DNA of 64,000 nucleotides from Arcobacter siniprincipis (GTDB lineage: Bacteria; Campylobacterota; Campylobacteria; Campylobacterales; Arcobacteraceae). Below the pieces are notes generated by a model. That model was not told the DNA's origin. It made no database searches and saw only the letters and a program-made list of their open reading frames with translations. The stretch spans positions 2,604,001-2,668,000 of the forward strand of contig NZ_CP182343.1 of assembly GCF_048571125.1 (NCBI RefSeq), in the 5' to 3' direction. Position 1 is the first letter of the stretch, and each line of letters opens with the position of its first letter. Position numbers and translations under genes: made by a program. Shown in pieces: positions 17,482 to 25,408 of the stretch.

Positions 17482-18954
17482 TTAATTATCAGTCTTGACA
17501 TCATTGAGATGTTTTTTATTTTTCTCTTCTGATAACTTAAATGATTCTATTATAGAACTATCTGTATCACTTATCAAACTATCTAAATCTTCTTGTGTAC
17601 TCTTATTTTGTTTATCTGGTTCATACTCTATTATTCTTGGTTTTATCTCTTCACAGTTTTGATTCTTTGATTCTAATACATTATCTGTCAATGATGAAAA
17701 ATTGTACATCAATTGATAATAATTTACTATTCTATTATATTCTATTTCTATTAATGTTTTTACTGATTCAAATAGCTCATCTTGTGCATTTAATATATCT
17801 ATAAAGGTTCTTGTCCCTGCTGAAAATTGCTCTTTATATATATCTACTATATTTGTATTTGCTTTTACATACTCTTCTATCTCATTTATTCTTGCTTTAT
17901 ATCTCTCATTTTTCCCATACAATGATTTTACATTTGAAACTATCTCTCCTGTAATATCGTCAAGATTCTTCTTCTCTTCATTTAGAAATATCTTCTCTTG
18001 TTCTGTTGCTATTTTATTTTTATTCCCATTATACAAATTCCAATTAAGATTCAATCTTGCTGCAACATTTTTTGTTGTTCCATCTCCTAACAAATCTATA
18101 TCTTTATCATATGATGCTCTTAATTCAAAGTTTAACTTTGGTAAAAACTCCCCTTTTGCTTGTGCTATCTTCTCTCTTTGTGCTTTTATCTTCTCTATTT
18201 GTTCTTTTATTTTACTATTATTTAATACTGCCCGTTTCACAGCATCTTCTATTGTTTTTGGTACTTTTTTCTCATCTATTATTGGTCTACAAACCCTTCC
18301 TTTTGGCTCTTTCCCTACATATCTTCTATATGATGCTATTGCTGTATCTTTTTTATCTTCTTCATCTATATATTTGTTTTTTACCAAATGCAATTTTGAT
18401 GATACTTGATAAGTCTCTAATATCTCTCCACTTATCTTCTCATTTTCTTTTGCTATAATCATATTATCTTCATTTACTTTTACCATATTTTTGGTTACTC
18501 GTAATATCTCTTCACTTTTTACTAAATCTGTATATACTTTTATTGATTCTAACACTGTTGATTCTATTGCATCAAAGCTTCTATATTTATTTGACAAATC
18601 CTCGTATCTTGATTGTGCTACTTGCGATGGTGTTATCCCTCCATCATACAAATATTGTTTTAGAATTAGTGTTGCTAGCATCCCATCTTGTGTCGTCCAT
18701 TCTCCATCTGTATTTGAACTCTTCCTATCTTTATTATCCCTTGATCGTTCTATATATGTCTCTAAATCTAAAGTTGGCAAGTAATTACCCTCTCTATCAT
18801 CTACATATTTACTGTATCCTTTTTGATTTTCTAATTCAGCTTGTACTGTTGGATTATTTATTAAAACTTTTGATACTGTATCTTTTAAACTTACAGCATT
18901 TAATTCAATTAAGAATAAGGAAAAAGTAAAAATAATAAAGAAAAGTTTTTTCAT
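17482..18954 (-). CDS. TolC-family outer-membrane channel, copy 1
   Basis: The 490-residue protein starts with a signal peptide (MKKLFFIIFTFSLFLIELNA) and has the duplicated coiled-coil layout of outer-membrane efflux proteins (SLKDTVSKVLINNPTVQAE near the N-terminus, and the half-repeat AVLNNSKIKEQIEKIKAQ later). The ATG has AAGGAAA just upstream. It is the first gene of the secretion operon and should complete the LapB-LapC-TolC (LapE-like) conduit. From about residue 43 to the C-terminal residues it matches copy 2 (19790-21274) exactly. Only the signal peptide, the first mature residues and the extreme C-terminus differ. Confidence 0.92.
   Translation of the reverse strand: MKKLFFIIFTFSLFLIELNAVSLKDTVSKVLINNPTVQAELENQKGYSKYVDDREGNYLPTLDLETYIERSRDNKDRKSSNTDGEWTTQDGMLATLILKQYLYDGGITPSQVAQSRYEDLSNKYRSFDAIESTVLESIKVYTDLVKSEEILRVTKNMVKVNEDNMIIAKENEKISGEILETYQVSSKLHLVKNKYIDEEDKKDTAIASYRRYVGKEPKGRVCRPIIDEKKVPKTIEDAVKRAVLNNSKIKEQIEKIKAQREKIAQAKGEFLPKLNFELRASYDKDIDLLGDGTTKNVAARLNLNWNLYNGNKNKIATEQEKIFLNEEKKNLDDITGEIVSNVKSLYGKNERYKARINEIEEYVKANTNIVDIYKEQFSAGTRTFIDILNAQDELFESVKTLIEIEYNRIVNYYQLMYNFSSLTDNVLESKNQNCEEIKPRIIEYEPDKQNKSTQEDLDSLISDTDSSIIESFKLSEEKNKKHLNDVKTDN
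17486..18825 (-). repeat. Direct repeat, 1340 bp, copy 1 (inside the first TolC-like gene)
   Basis: This block matches 19803-21142 in the same orientation with a constant offset of 2317 bases and no gap. The encoded protein is identical. Sequence similarity falls sharply at both ends, which is typical of gene conversion. The two copies flank the response regulator gene. Confidence 0.93.
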
Positions 18955-19033
18955 AGATTTCCTTAAGACAAAACATACATATAATTTATTTTATTATATA
19001 ATAATATGAATTATAGCAAAACTAGGTTAATAA
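18955..19033. promoter_or_regulatory. Divergent promoter region between tolC-like copy 1 and the response regulator
   Basis: The 79-bp gap separates genes that point away from each other. On the plus strand TATAAT occurs at 18980-18985 and 18997-19002. On the minus strand TATAAT occurs at 18993-18998. The two directions therefore share overlapping core-promoter sequence, which would allow the regulator to control both. Exact start sites cannot be read from sequence alone. Confidence 0.4.
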
Positions 19034-19768
19034 ATGATTACGAATAAGTTACATAATATCAATAATAACATTTTACTTGATAAAATTCTAAAAGATATAA
19101 ATATCCTATACATAGAAGATGAACTTAACATTAGAATGAATATATCCAAAACATTAAAACTTATTGTAAACAATGTTTTTGATCTTCCCGATACAGTTCA
19201 TGCCCTTGATATATTAAATAACAATAAAATAGATTTAATTATTTGTGACATAAACTTGCCAAAACAAAATGGAATAGATTTTGTTAAAATAGTTAGGGAG
19301 AAGTTTCCAAAACTTCCAACTATTTTATTAAGTGCTTCAACTGATAAAAAATATTTATTGGAAGCTACAAGATTAAAATTGATTGATTACTTAGTAAAAC
19401 CAATTGATTTTGTTGTTCTTCAAAATGCCTTACATAAAGTTGCCCTTGAAATATTAGAAGAAGGCAAATATGTCCTTAAATTTAAAGATGATATTTTTTA
19501 TAACTATATGGAAAAGAAGTTATATAAACACAATATTGAAAATGCAATTCCTTTAACATCAAATGAAATATTATTATTAGACTTTTTAATAATTCATGAC
19601 CAAAGACTTATTTCACAAGAAGAAATAAAAGCTACTATTTGGGAAGATGAAGAGTATGCAACTGATTCTGCGTTAAAAAACTTGATTAGTAAATTACGAA
19701 AAAAAATAGGTAAAAATAGTATTGTAAATACATCTGGATTTGGATACAAAATAGACTATAATAATTAA
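19034..19768 (+). CDS. OmpR/PhoB-type response regulator
   Basis: The only plus-strand gene in the window. The receiver domain (about 20-135) has acidic residues E28-D29, the phospho-acceptor Asp at about 72 (IICDINLP), S100 and the conserved Lys at about 122 (LVKPID). A winged-helix DNA-binding domain follows (LTSNEILLLDFL to TSGFGYKI, about 172-241). It lies between two near-identical TolC-like genes and is separated by about 6 kb from the histidine kinase at 12272-13078. The likely targets are the secretion operon and the adhesin promoter with its tandem 11-bp repeats. The partner and targets are inferred. Confidence 0.92.
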   Translation: MITNKLHNINNNILLDKILKDINILYIEDELNIRMNISKTLKLIVNNVFDLPDTVHALDILNNNKIDLIICDINLPKQNGIDFVKIVREKFPKLPTILLSASTDKKYLLEATRLKLIDYLVKPIDFVVLQNALHKVALEILEEGKYVLKFKDDIFYNYMEKKLYKHNIENAIPLTSNEILLLDFLIIHDQRLISQEEIKATIWEDEEYATDSALKNLISKLRKKIGKNSIVNTSGFGYKIDYNN

Positions 19769-19789
19769 TTCTCTACTATAGACTATTTG

Positions 19790-21274
19790 TTACAAAGTTT
19801 GTTTATCAGTCTTGACATCATTGAGATGTTTTTTATTTTTCTCTTCTGATAACTTAAATGATTCTATTATAGAACTATCTGTATCACTTATCAAACTATC
19901 TAAATCTTCTTGTGTACTCTTATTTTGTTTATCTGGTTCATACTCTATTATTCTTGGTTTTATCTCTTCACAGTTTTGATTCTTTGATTCTAATACATTA
20001 TCTGTCAATGATGAAAAATTGTACATCAATTGATAATAATTTACTATTCTATTATATTCTATTTCTATTAATGTTTTTACTGATTCAAATAGCTCATCTT
20101 GTGCATTTAATATATCTATAAAGGTTCTTGTCCCTGCTGAAAATTGCTCTTTATATATATCTACTATATTTGTATTTGCTTTTACATACTCTTCTATCTC
20201 ATTTATTCTTGCTTTATATCTCTCATTTTTCCCATACAATGATTTTACATTTGAAACTATCTCTCCTGTAATATCGTCAAGATTCTTCTTCTCTTCATTT
20301 AGAAATATCTTCTCTTGTTCTGTTGCTATTTTATTTTTATTCCCATTATACAAATTCCAATTAAGATTCAATCTTGCTGCAACATTTTTTGTTGTTCCAT
20401 CTCCTAACAAATCTATATCTTTATCATATGATGCTCTTAATTCAAAGTTTAACTTTGGTAAAAACTCCCCTTTTGCTTGTGCTATCTTCTCTCTTTGTGC
20501 TTTTATCTTCTCTATTTGTTCTTTTATTTTACTATTATTTAATACTGCCCGTTTCACAGCATCTTCTATTGTTTTTGGTACTTTTTTCTCATCTATTATT
20601 GGTCTACAAACCCTTCCTTTTGGCTCTTTCCCTACATATCTTCTATATGATGCTATTGCTGTATCTTTTTTATCTTCTTCATCTATATATTTGTTTTTTA
20701 CCAAATGCAATTTTGATGATACTTGATAAGTCTCTAATATCTCTCCACTTATCTTCTCATTTTCTTTTGCTATAATCATATTATCTTCATTTACTTTTAC
20801 CATATTTTTGGTTACTCGTAATATCTCTTCACTTTTTACTAAATCTGTATATACTTTTATTGATTCTAACACTGTTGATTCTATTGCATCAAAGCTTCTA
20901 TATTTATTTGACAAATCCTCGTATCTTGATTGTGCTACTTGCGATGGTGTTATCCCTCCATCATACAAATATTGTTTTAGAATTAGTGTTGCTAGCATCC
21001 CATCTTGTGTCGTCCATTCTCCATCTGTATTTGAACTCTTCCTATCTTTATTATCCCTTGATCGTTCTATATATGTCTCTAAATCTAAAGTTGGCAAGTA
21101 ATTACCCTCTCTATCATCTACATATTTACTGTATCCTTTTTGTTGTTGCAACTCTGCTTGAATAGTAGGGTTATTAATCATTACAGCAGATACTGTTTCT
21201 TTTAAACTTACGGCATTTAAACTTAAATTTACAACTAACATTGTAATTAAAAATAAAAAGAATCTATTTTGCAA
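19790..21274 (-). CDS. TolC-family outer-membrane channel, copy 2
   Basis: The 494-residue protein has the same layout as copy 1 and a separate signal peptide (MQNRFFLFLITMLVVNLSLNA). The start is a TTG at 21272-21274 with AAGGAAA upstream. Residues 1-43 are homologous but clearly diverged from copy 1 (for example LKETVSAVMINNPTIQAELQQQ against LKDTVSKVLINNPTVQAELENQ). The rest is identical apart from the last residues (TDKQTL against TDN). It stands alone next to the lipid-transport operon with no exporter partner of its own, so it may serve the same adhesin system or another one. Confidence 0.92.
   Translation of the reverse strand: MQNRFFLFLITMLVVNLSLNAVSLKETVSAVMINNPTIQAELQQQKGYSKYVDDREGNYLPTLDLETYIERSRDNKDRKSSNTDGEWTTQDGMLATLILKQYLYDGGITPSQVAQSRYEDLSNKYRSFDAIESTVLESIKVYTDLVKSEEILRVTKNMVKVNEDNMIIAKENEKISGEILETYQVSSKLHLVKNKYIDEEDKKDTAIASYRRYVGKEPKGRVCRPIIDEKKVPKTIEDAVKRAVLNNSKIKEQIEKIKAQREKIAQAKGEFLPKLNFELRASYDKDIDLLGDGTTKNVAARLNLNWNLYNGNKNKIATEQEKIFLNEEKKNLDDITGEIVSNVKSLYGKNERYKARINEIEEYVKANTNIVDIYKEQFSAGTRTFIDILNAQDELFESVKTLIEIEYNRIVNYYQLMYNFSSLTDNVLESKNQNCEEIKPRIIEYEPDKQNKSTQEDLDSLISDTDSSIIESFKLSEEKNKKHLNDVKTDKQTL
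19803..21142 (-). repeat. Direct repeat, 1340 bp, copy 2 (inside the second TolC-like gene)
   Basis: Partner of 17486-18825. The junctions fall inside both reading frames, at the last few codons and near codon 43, so both genes remain intact. Recombination between the copies would remove about 2.3 kb including the response regulator. Confidence 0.93.
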
Positions 21275-21372
21275 AGTATTTCCTTATAAGTAGAGTAAAA
21301 TAATAATATATATTATTATAACCTAAAAAATCCAATTTGCGACTATAAAAATAGTGAAAATTTCAAATTAAT

Positions 21373-21408
21373 AAGTAATTTAATTATTTTTTTTAATTTA
21401 AATTACTT
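21373..21408. repeat. Inverted repeat with 11-bp arms in the tolC-RND spacer
   Basis: AAGTAATTTAA at 21373-21383 pairs with TTAAATTACTT at 21398-21408 across a T-rich 14-base loop. It lies between the stop of the RND gene and the start of the second TolC-like gene. It could be a weak terminator hairpin or a protein-binding site; there is no GC-rich stem. Confidence 0.5.
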
Positions 21409-21411
21409 TAA

Positions 21412-21450
21412 TTATAATAAATAAAAAATTAATTTAATTATTTATTATAA
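21412..21450. repeat. Perfect 13-bp inverted repeat of pure A+T
   Basis: TTATAATAAATAA at 21412-21424 is the exact reverse complement of TTATTTATTATAA at 21438-21450, with a 13-base loop that itself contains a palindrome. It has no G or C, so it is poor as a terminator. A cruciform or a regulator site is possible. Confidence 0.55.
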
Positions 21451-21455
21451 CTAGA

Positions 21456-21477
21456 AGTAGTATCAAAGTAGTATCAA
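21456..21477. repeat. Tandem 11-bp direct repeat downstream of the RND gene
   Basis: AGTAGTATCAA occurs twice in a row at 21456-21466 and 21467-21477. It lies 35 bases past the RND stop and about 180 bases upstream of the second TolC-like gene. The one-helical-turn spacing matches that of the repeats before the adhesin, though the unit differs. The remainder of the 21275-21512 spacer is plain AT-rich sequence. Confidence 0.5.
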
Positions 21478-21512
21478 AAAAGAAAAAATATAAGAGAAAT
21501 ATAGAAAACTAA

Positions 21513-23972
21513 TTATTTTCTATATGGTTTGAAAATAATTAGTAATCGAGGAAGAAGAAGTAAAGCTGAGCATAACATTGCAATCATAACAATTACAGTT
21601 AATAATCCAAAATAAATAGTTGGTATAAGATTTGATAAAACTAAAATAGAAAAACCAAGTACTACTACTAAGGTAGTATAATACATAGCATAACCAATAC
21701 TTGCATGAGATCTTTTCATAGCTTCAATATAATCATGGTCAACTTTAAATTCCTCTTTAAATCTATGAATATAATGTATAGTGTCATCAACTCCAATTCC
21801 TATACTAATAGCTGCAATTGTTATTGTCATAATATCTAAAGGAATACCAAGCCAACCCATTATTCCAAATACAATACCAATAGGAACAACATTTGTAATT
21901 ATAGCAATAAGTGCTACTTTTACAGATCTAAATAAAATAATGAACATAAAAAATAAAATAGCAATTACAAATCCCAATGTTTTGATTTGAGAATTAAAAA
22001 GTGACTGAAGCATATTATTATATAAAACCATAAGCCCAGTTACTTTATAACTCGCTTCAGTTTGTGGAACTATTTTATTTAAATCTTTTTTTATTTTGAG
22101 TAGAAAATCATTTCTTCTAAGATTTGGATTTGAGTCTATTATTCTAATACTAAATCTTGCTTCATTTTTACCAATATCAATATAAGGTGATAAAATCAAA
22201 TCTTTATATTTCTTTGGCAATTTGTTGTATAAAAGGGCTAATTTAAAACCATCAAGAGGCTCACCCTTATTTAAAGTTTTACCTATTTTTAATAGTGTTG
22301 CTAAAGACTGAACATTACCTACTGAATCTAGGCTTTCTAAATAATTGTGTACTTTCATGATCAAAGCCATCTTATCTTCTGTAAACCAATACTGGGCATC
22401 ATTTGAAGTTGATTCAAACTCATCTTCAAAAGAGAAATCATCAGAAGAAGACTCTTTTTTAGCTTTCTTTTCAACTTTGAAATCTAAGATAATATCTAAT
22501 GGTGTTGTTCCACCAAGTTTTTTGTCAATTACTTCCATACCTTTGTATATCTGTGTATCTTTTTTAAAATAATTAATAAAAGAATTCTCAACTTTTAATT
22601 TCGTAGTTCCAGTTAAACTAAAAACAATAATCAAAGCTGTTCCAATAAAAATGTATTTTGATTTATTTTCTACTATATATGAACTAAAAGAAGTCAAAGA
22701 AGAATGATTTTCAAGTTTTTTGTGGGGTCTTTTTATCTCACTCATTATTAAAATTGTTGGAAAAACAATAAATGAAATAAACAAAGACATTGCAATACCT
22801 GCACTCATCATCCAACCAAGATTTATAACAGGTACAATTCCAGAAAATACCAATGAACCAAAACCAGCAATAGTGGTGATAATTGCAAAAAACGATGGAT
22901 TTAATTTTGATAGAATTGTGTTAATTACTAATTTATATTGACTAGCATGTACAAATCTTCCGCTTAACTCTCTATATCGAACTATTAAATGTAACACAAT
23001 TGAAATAGTAATTATCAACTGTAAGGCAATAAAGTTAGATGAGATAACAGTGATTTCCCAACCAAACAACCCAAGCAGTCCAGAAGTTGCAATAACTGAT
23101 AATATACAAATTAAAATAGGTAGAGTTACCCAAATGATTTGTCTAAATATTACCCATAAAACAACAATCAAAATAAATACAAGAGTAGTTCCATAAACTG
23201 CTAAATCATCTTTTACAAAGCTAATAACATCATTAGCAATCATACTTGTTCCACCTAGGAAAAGTGTTGCTTGATTATCATATTTTTTTATTATTGCTCT
23301 TACATCTATAATATTTTGATGTTCTTCATTTCTAAGTTTATCTCTATATACTTTGAATTCATTTTTTATATTCTCAAGTTCAATAGTTTCAGCAGTAGTG
23401 ATAGTTCCATCTCTTTGCTTTTTTATTAGAGCATTTCTTTTATCCAAAAAGTTAAAATATTCATCATCTCTAATTAAGTTTACAACTATAGATGTAGTTT
23501 TAAAATCACTACTTACAAGGGCATTCTTATACAAAGGACTTGTAAGAAATTCTTTTTTTGCAAGTTTCTTATCAACATCTTTATCTTCTAAAAGATTTAC
23601 CTTATCAACAAGGTCTTTTATCTCTCTAACAGGTGATTCGAGCATAGGAACAGTTAAAATTGATGTTACTGATTCTACTCTTGGGAGTTTTTCTAAATCA
23701 CTTGAAATATCTCTTATCAAATCTAAACTACTCTTTGATAATAAGTCATTTTTAGGACTTACAGTTAAAACTAAAATATCCCTATTTTTATATCTTTTAT
23801 TAACTTCTCTTGTTAGTTTTAGGTCTTTGTCATTTTCTAAAAGTAGCGTTTCGGAAGAGGCATCTATTTGTAGTTTTGTAGCGTAGTATCCTAAAAAAGA
23901 TATAAGTAAAAGAAGAGCTACTAAAACTTTTTTAGGATTGTTTAAGATAAATTTATCAAAAAATGATTTCAT
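21513..23972 (-). CDS. MMPL/RND-family transporter of the Mla-like lipid pathway
   Basis: The 819-residue protein has the RND plan: one N-terminal helix (VLVALLLLISFLGYYA), a large periplasmic loop, five helices, a second loop and five more helices, with the typical repeat of DDTIHYIHRFKEE near the end. It belongs to the HpnN/MMPL group of lipid exporters. Its ATG overlaps the stop of the MlaC gene. The order MlaA, MlaC, RND recalls the Cj1371-Cj1373 genes of Campylobacter jejuni (from memory). It probably moves lipids between the membranes together with its two partners; the substrate is not shown by sequence. Confidence 0.88.
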   Translation of the reverse strand: MKSFFDKFILNNPKKVLVALLLLISFLGYYATKLQIDASSETLLLENDKDLKLTREVNKRYKNRDILVLTVSPKNDLLSKSSLDLIRDISSDLEKLPRVESVTSILTVPMLESPVREIKDLVDKVNLLEDKDVDKKLAKKEFLTSPLYKNALVSSDFKTTSIVVNLIRDDEYFNFLDKRNALIKKQRDGTITTAETIELENIKNEFKVYRDKLRNEEHQNIIDVRAIIKKYDNQATLFLGGTSMIANDVISFVKDDLAVYGTTLVFILIVVLWVIFRQIIWVTLPILICILSVIATSGLLGLFGWEITVISSNFIALQLIITISIVLHLIVRYRELSGRFVHASQYKLVINTILSKLNPSFFAIITTIAGFGSLVFSGIVPVINLGWMMSAGIAMSLFISFIVFPTILIMSEIKRPHKKLENHSSLTSFSSYIVENKSKYIFIGTALIIVFSLTGTTKLKVENSFINYFKKDTQIYKGMEVIDKKLGGTTPLDIILDFKVEKKAKKESSSDDFSFEDEFESTSNDAQYWFTEDKMALIMKVHNYLESLDSVGNVQSLATLLKIGKTLNKGEPLDGFKLALLYNKLPKKYKDLILSPYIDIGKNEARFSIRIIDSNPNLRRNDFLLKIKKDLNKIVPQTEASYKVTGLMVLYNNMLQSLFNSQIKTLGFVIAILFFMFIILFRSVKVALIAIITNVVPIGIVFGIMGWLGIPLDIMTITIAAISIGIGVDDTIHYIHRFKEEFKVDHDYIEAMKRSHASIGYAMYYTTLVVVLGFSILVLSNLIPTIYFGLLTVIVMIAMLCSALLLLPRLLIIFKPYRK

Positions 23973-24562
23973 TAATTATTTGTTTTTGTATTTAAAGTAA
24001 GCAATAAATCTTTAAAACTTTTATTTTTCAAATATCCAGCAAACTGTTGTCTATATGTTTGCATAATACTAACTCCGATAATATTTACATCATAAATAAG
24101 CCAATCATCATTTGAGTTTTTATAAAATTTGTACTCTATCTCATACTTCTCATCTTTTCCAATTAGATATGTTATTAGTCTAATTCTTTTGGGATTTAAT
24201 TTATCTATACCATCAATTTGTATTTTTTGATTTGTGTAAAGATCCAGCTTATCAATATATGAGTTTTTTAATTTTGTTTCAAAAAGCTTTGTAAATTCAG
24301 CTTTTTCATCACTTGATAAACTATTCCAATCTTTTCCCAATGCAATTTGAGACATAACATTATAATCAAAAAGAGCATCCATAATAGAAAAAATCTTATC
24401 TGTTCTTTCTTTTAGTGTTTTATCTTTTTGTTGTAAAATTAATATAACATTATCAATCTTTTCTTGCATCACATCTTTTATTTTAGATTCTTCAATTGCA
24501 AATAAACTCTTTGAAAGAATCAATAATGAGAAAATTAGAATTAAAAATTTATTGCCTATCAT
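23972..24562 (-). CDS. mlaC: MlaC-like periplasmic phospholipid-binding protein
   Basis: I place the start at the ATG at 24560-24562: AAGGAA lies 8 bases upstream, it follows the MlaA stop by 4 bases, and a clean signal peptide results (MIGNKFLILIFSLLILSKSLFA). A longer frame from 24601 would overlap MlaA and bury the signal. The mature protein shows the MlaC/Ttg2D pattern (RTDKIFSIMDALFDYNVMSQ, ALGKDWNSLSSDEKAEFTKLF, YRQQFAGYLKNKSFKDLL). It should carry lipid between MlaA at the outer membrane and the RND protein at the inner membrane. Confidence 0.88.
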   Translation of the reverse strand: MIGNKFLILIFSLLILSKSLFAIEESKIKDVMQEKIDNVILILQQKDKTLKERTDKIFSIMDALFDYNVMSQIALGKDWNSLSSDEKAEFTKLFETKLKNSYIDKLDLYTNQKIQIDGIDKLNPKRIRLITYLIGKDEKYEIEYKFYKNSNDDWLIYDVNIIGVSIMQTYRQQFAGYLKNKSFKDLLLTLNTKTNN

Positions 24563-24566
24563 CAAA

Positions 24567-25304
24567 TTATTCCTTAATCTCTTTTTCTCTTTTTTGTTCA
24601 TAAATATCTCTTAAAAAAGGATATAAATCGATTGCATCTTTTTTAATATCTTGATATCGTCCAATATGAAAAGAGTTTTCATTTAAATGTCTTCCAATAG
24701 CCAAATAAGAAGTCTCTTCAGTGTTATTAGGGATTTTATATTTTATAGTATCATCTCCAAAGTTGTTTAAAGGAGAAACATACCCATCAGCAACCATTCC
24801 AAAAGTATCTCTTAAATTTGAAGGTCCTAAAAGTGGTAAAACAAGTGGGAAACCAGAACCGACTCCATAAAAACCCAAAGTCTGACCAAAATCTTCTTTA
24901 TGTGCTTGCCAATGTAGTTCAGTAGTTGCAGGATCCATAAAACCTAGCAATCCAAAAGTACTGTTTATTAGAAATCGACCCAATTCTTCTGCACTATTTG
25001 AAAACTTGAATTGCAATAAATTATTTACAAATCGAATAGGAAAGAAAAGATTATTAAAAAAGTTTGAAACACCAGTTCTAGCAACTTCTGGCATGACCTT
25101 TACATATCCTCTTGTTATTGGGTCAAATACATATATATATGCTTTATCATTAAATGAAGTCATTACTCTGTTATAACCACTTAAGGGATCAAAGATCTCA
25201 GTTTTTGGTTCACTAAATTCATTAGAAAAATCTACTGCTCCACTATCATCGGAAGCCAATGCGAAATTTAATAATAAAACTAAACTAAAAATAATCTTTT
25301 TCAA
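24567..25304 (-). CDS. mlaA: MlaA/VacJ-family outer-membrane lipid protein lacking a lipobox Cys
   Basis: The 245-residue protein has classic VacJ motifs: YNRVMTSFNDKAYIYVFDPI, NNLLQFKFSNSAEELGRFL, TFGLLGFMDPA and DFGQTLGFYGVGSGFP. The start is a TTG at 25302-25304 with AGGA 7 bases upstream. The signal peptide MKKIIFSLVLLLNFALA has no Cys at the cleavage site, so unlike Escherichia coli MlaA it is probably not lipidated. It is the first gene of the MlaA-MlaC-RND operon. Confidence 0.9.
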   Translation of the reverse strand: MKKIIFSLVLLLNFALASDDSGAVDFSNEFSEPKTEIFDPLSGYNRVMTSFNDKAYIYVFDPITRGYVKVMPEVARTGVSNFFNNLFFPIRFVNNLLQFKFSNSAEELGRFLINSTFGLLGFMDPATTELHWQAHKEDFGQTLGFYGVGSGFPLVLPLLGPSNLRDTFGMVADGYVSPLNNFGDDTIKYKIPNNTEETSYLAIGRHLNENSFHIGRYQDIKKDAIDLYPFLRDIYEQKREKEIKE

Positions 25305-25392
25305 ATACTTATCCTACTCTTTTATGTTATTGTGCGATTATATTATAAATTTCATAATTACTTCATAAAGTGATATTTATAATAATTATTTC

Positions 25393-25408
25393 TAAGCTTT
25401 AAAGCTTA
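25393..25408. terminator. Palindrome overlapping the wbpM stop codon, possible weak terminator
   Basis: TAAGCTTTAAAGCTTA is a perfect 16-bp palindrome at the end of the polysaccharide cluster. It is followed on the minus strand by AT-rich sequence but no clean T-run, and it has no loop. It may help end the long operon before mlaA; the support is weak. Confidence 0.25.

Noticed and set aside
18057..18929. Open plus-strand frames within the TolC genes and other minus-strand genes
   Set aside because: They are Leu-rich antisense shadows of well-supported genes, with no ribosome site or known domain.
17486..21142. The TolC pair as an assembly duplication
   Set aside because: The copies have different starts and ends and a unique gene between them, so two real loci exist, though the identical core still deserves long-read proof.
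25393..25408. Palindrome as a strong terminator
   Set aside because: It has no loop and no T-run; kept only as a weak feature.
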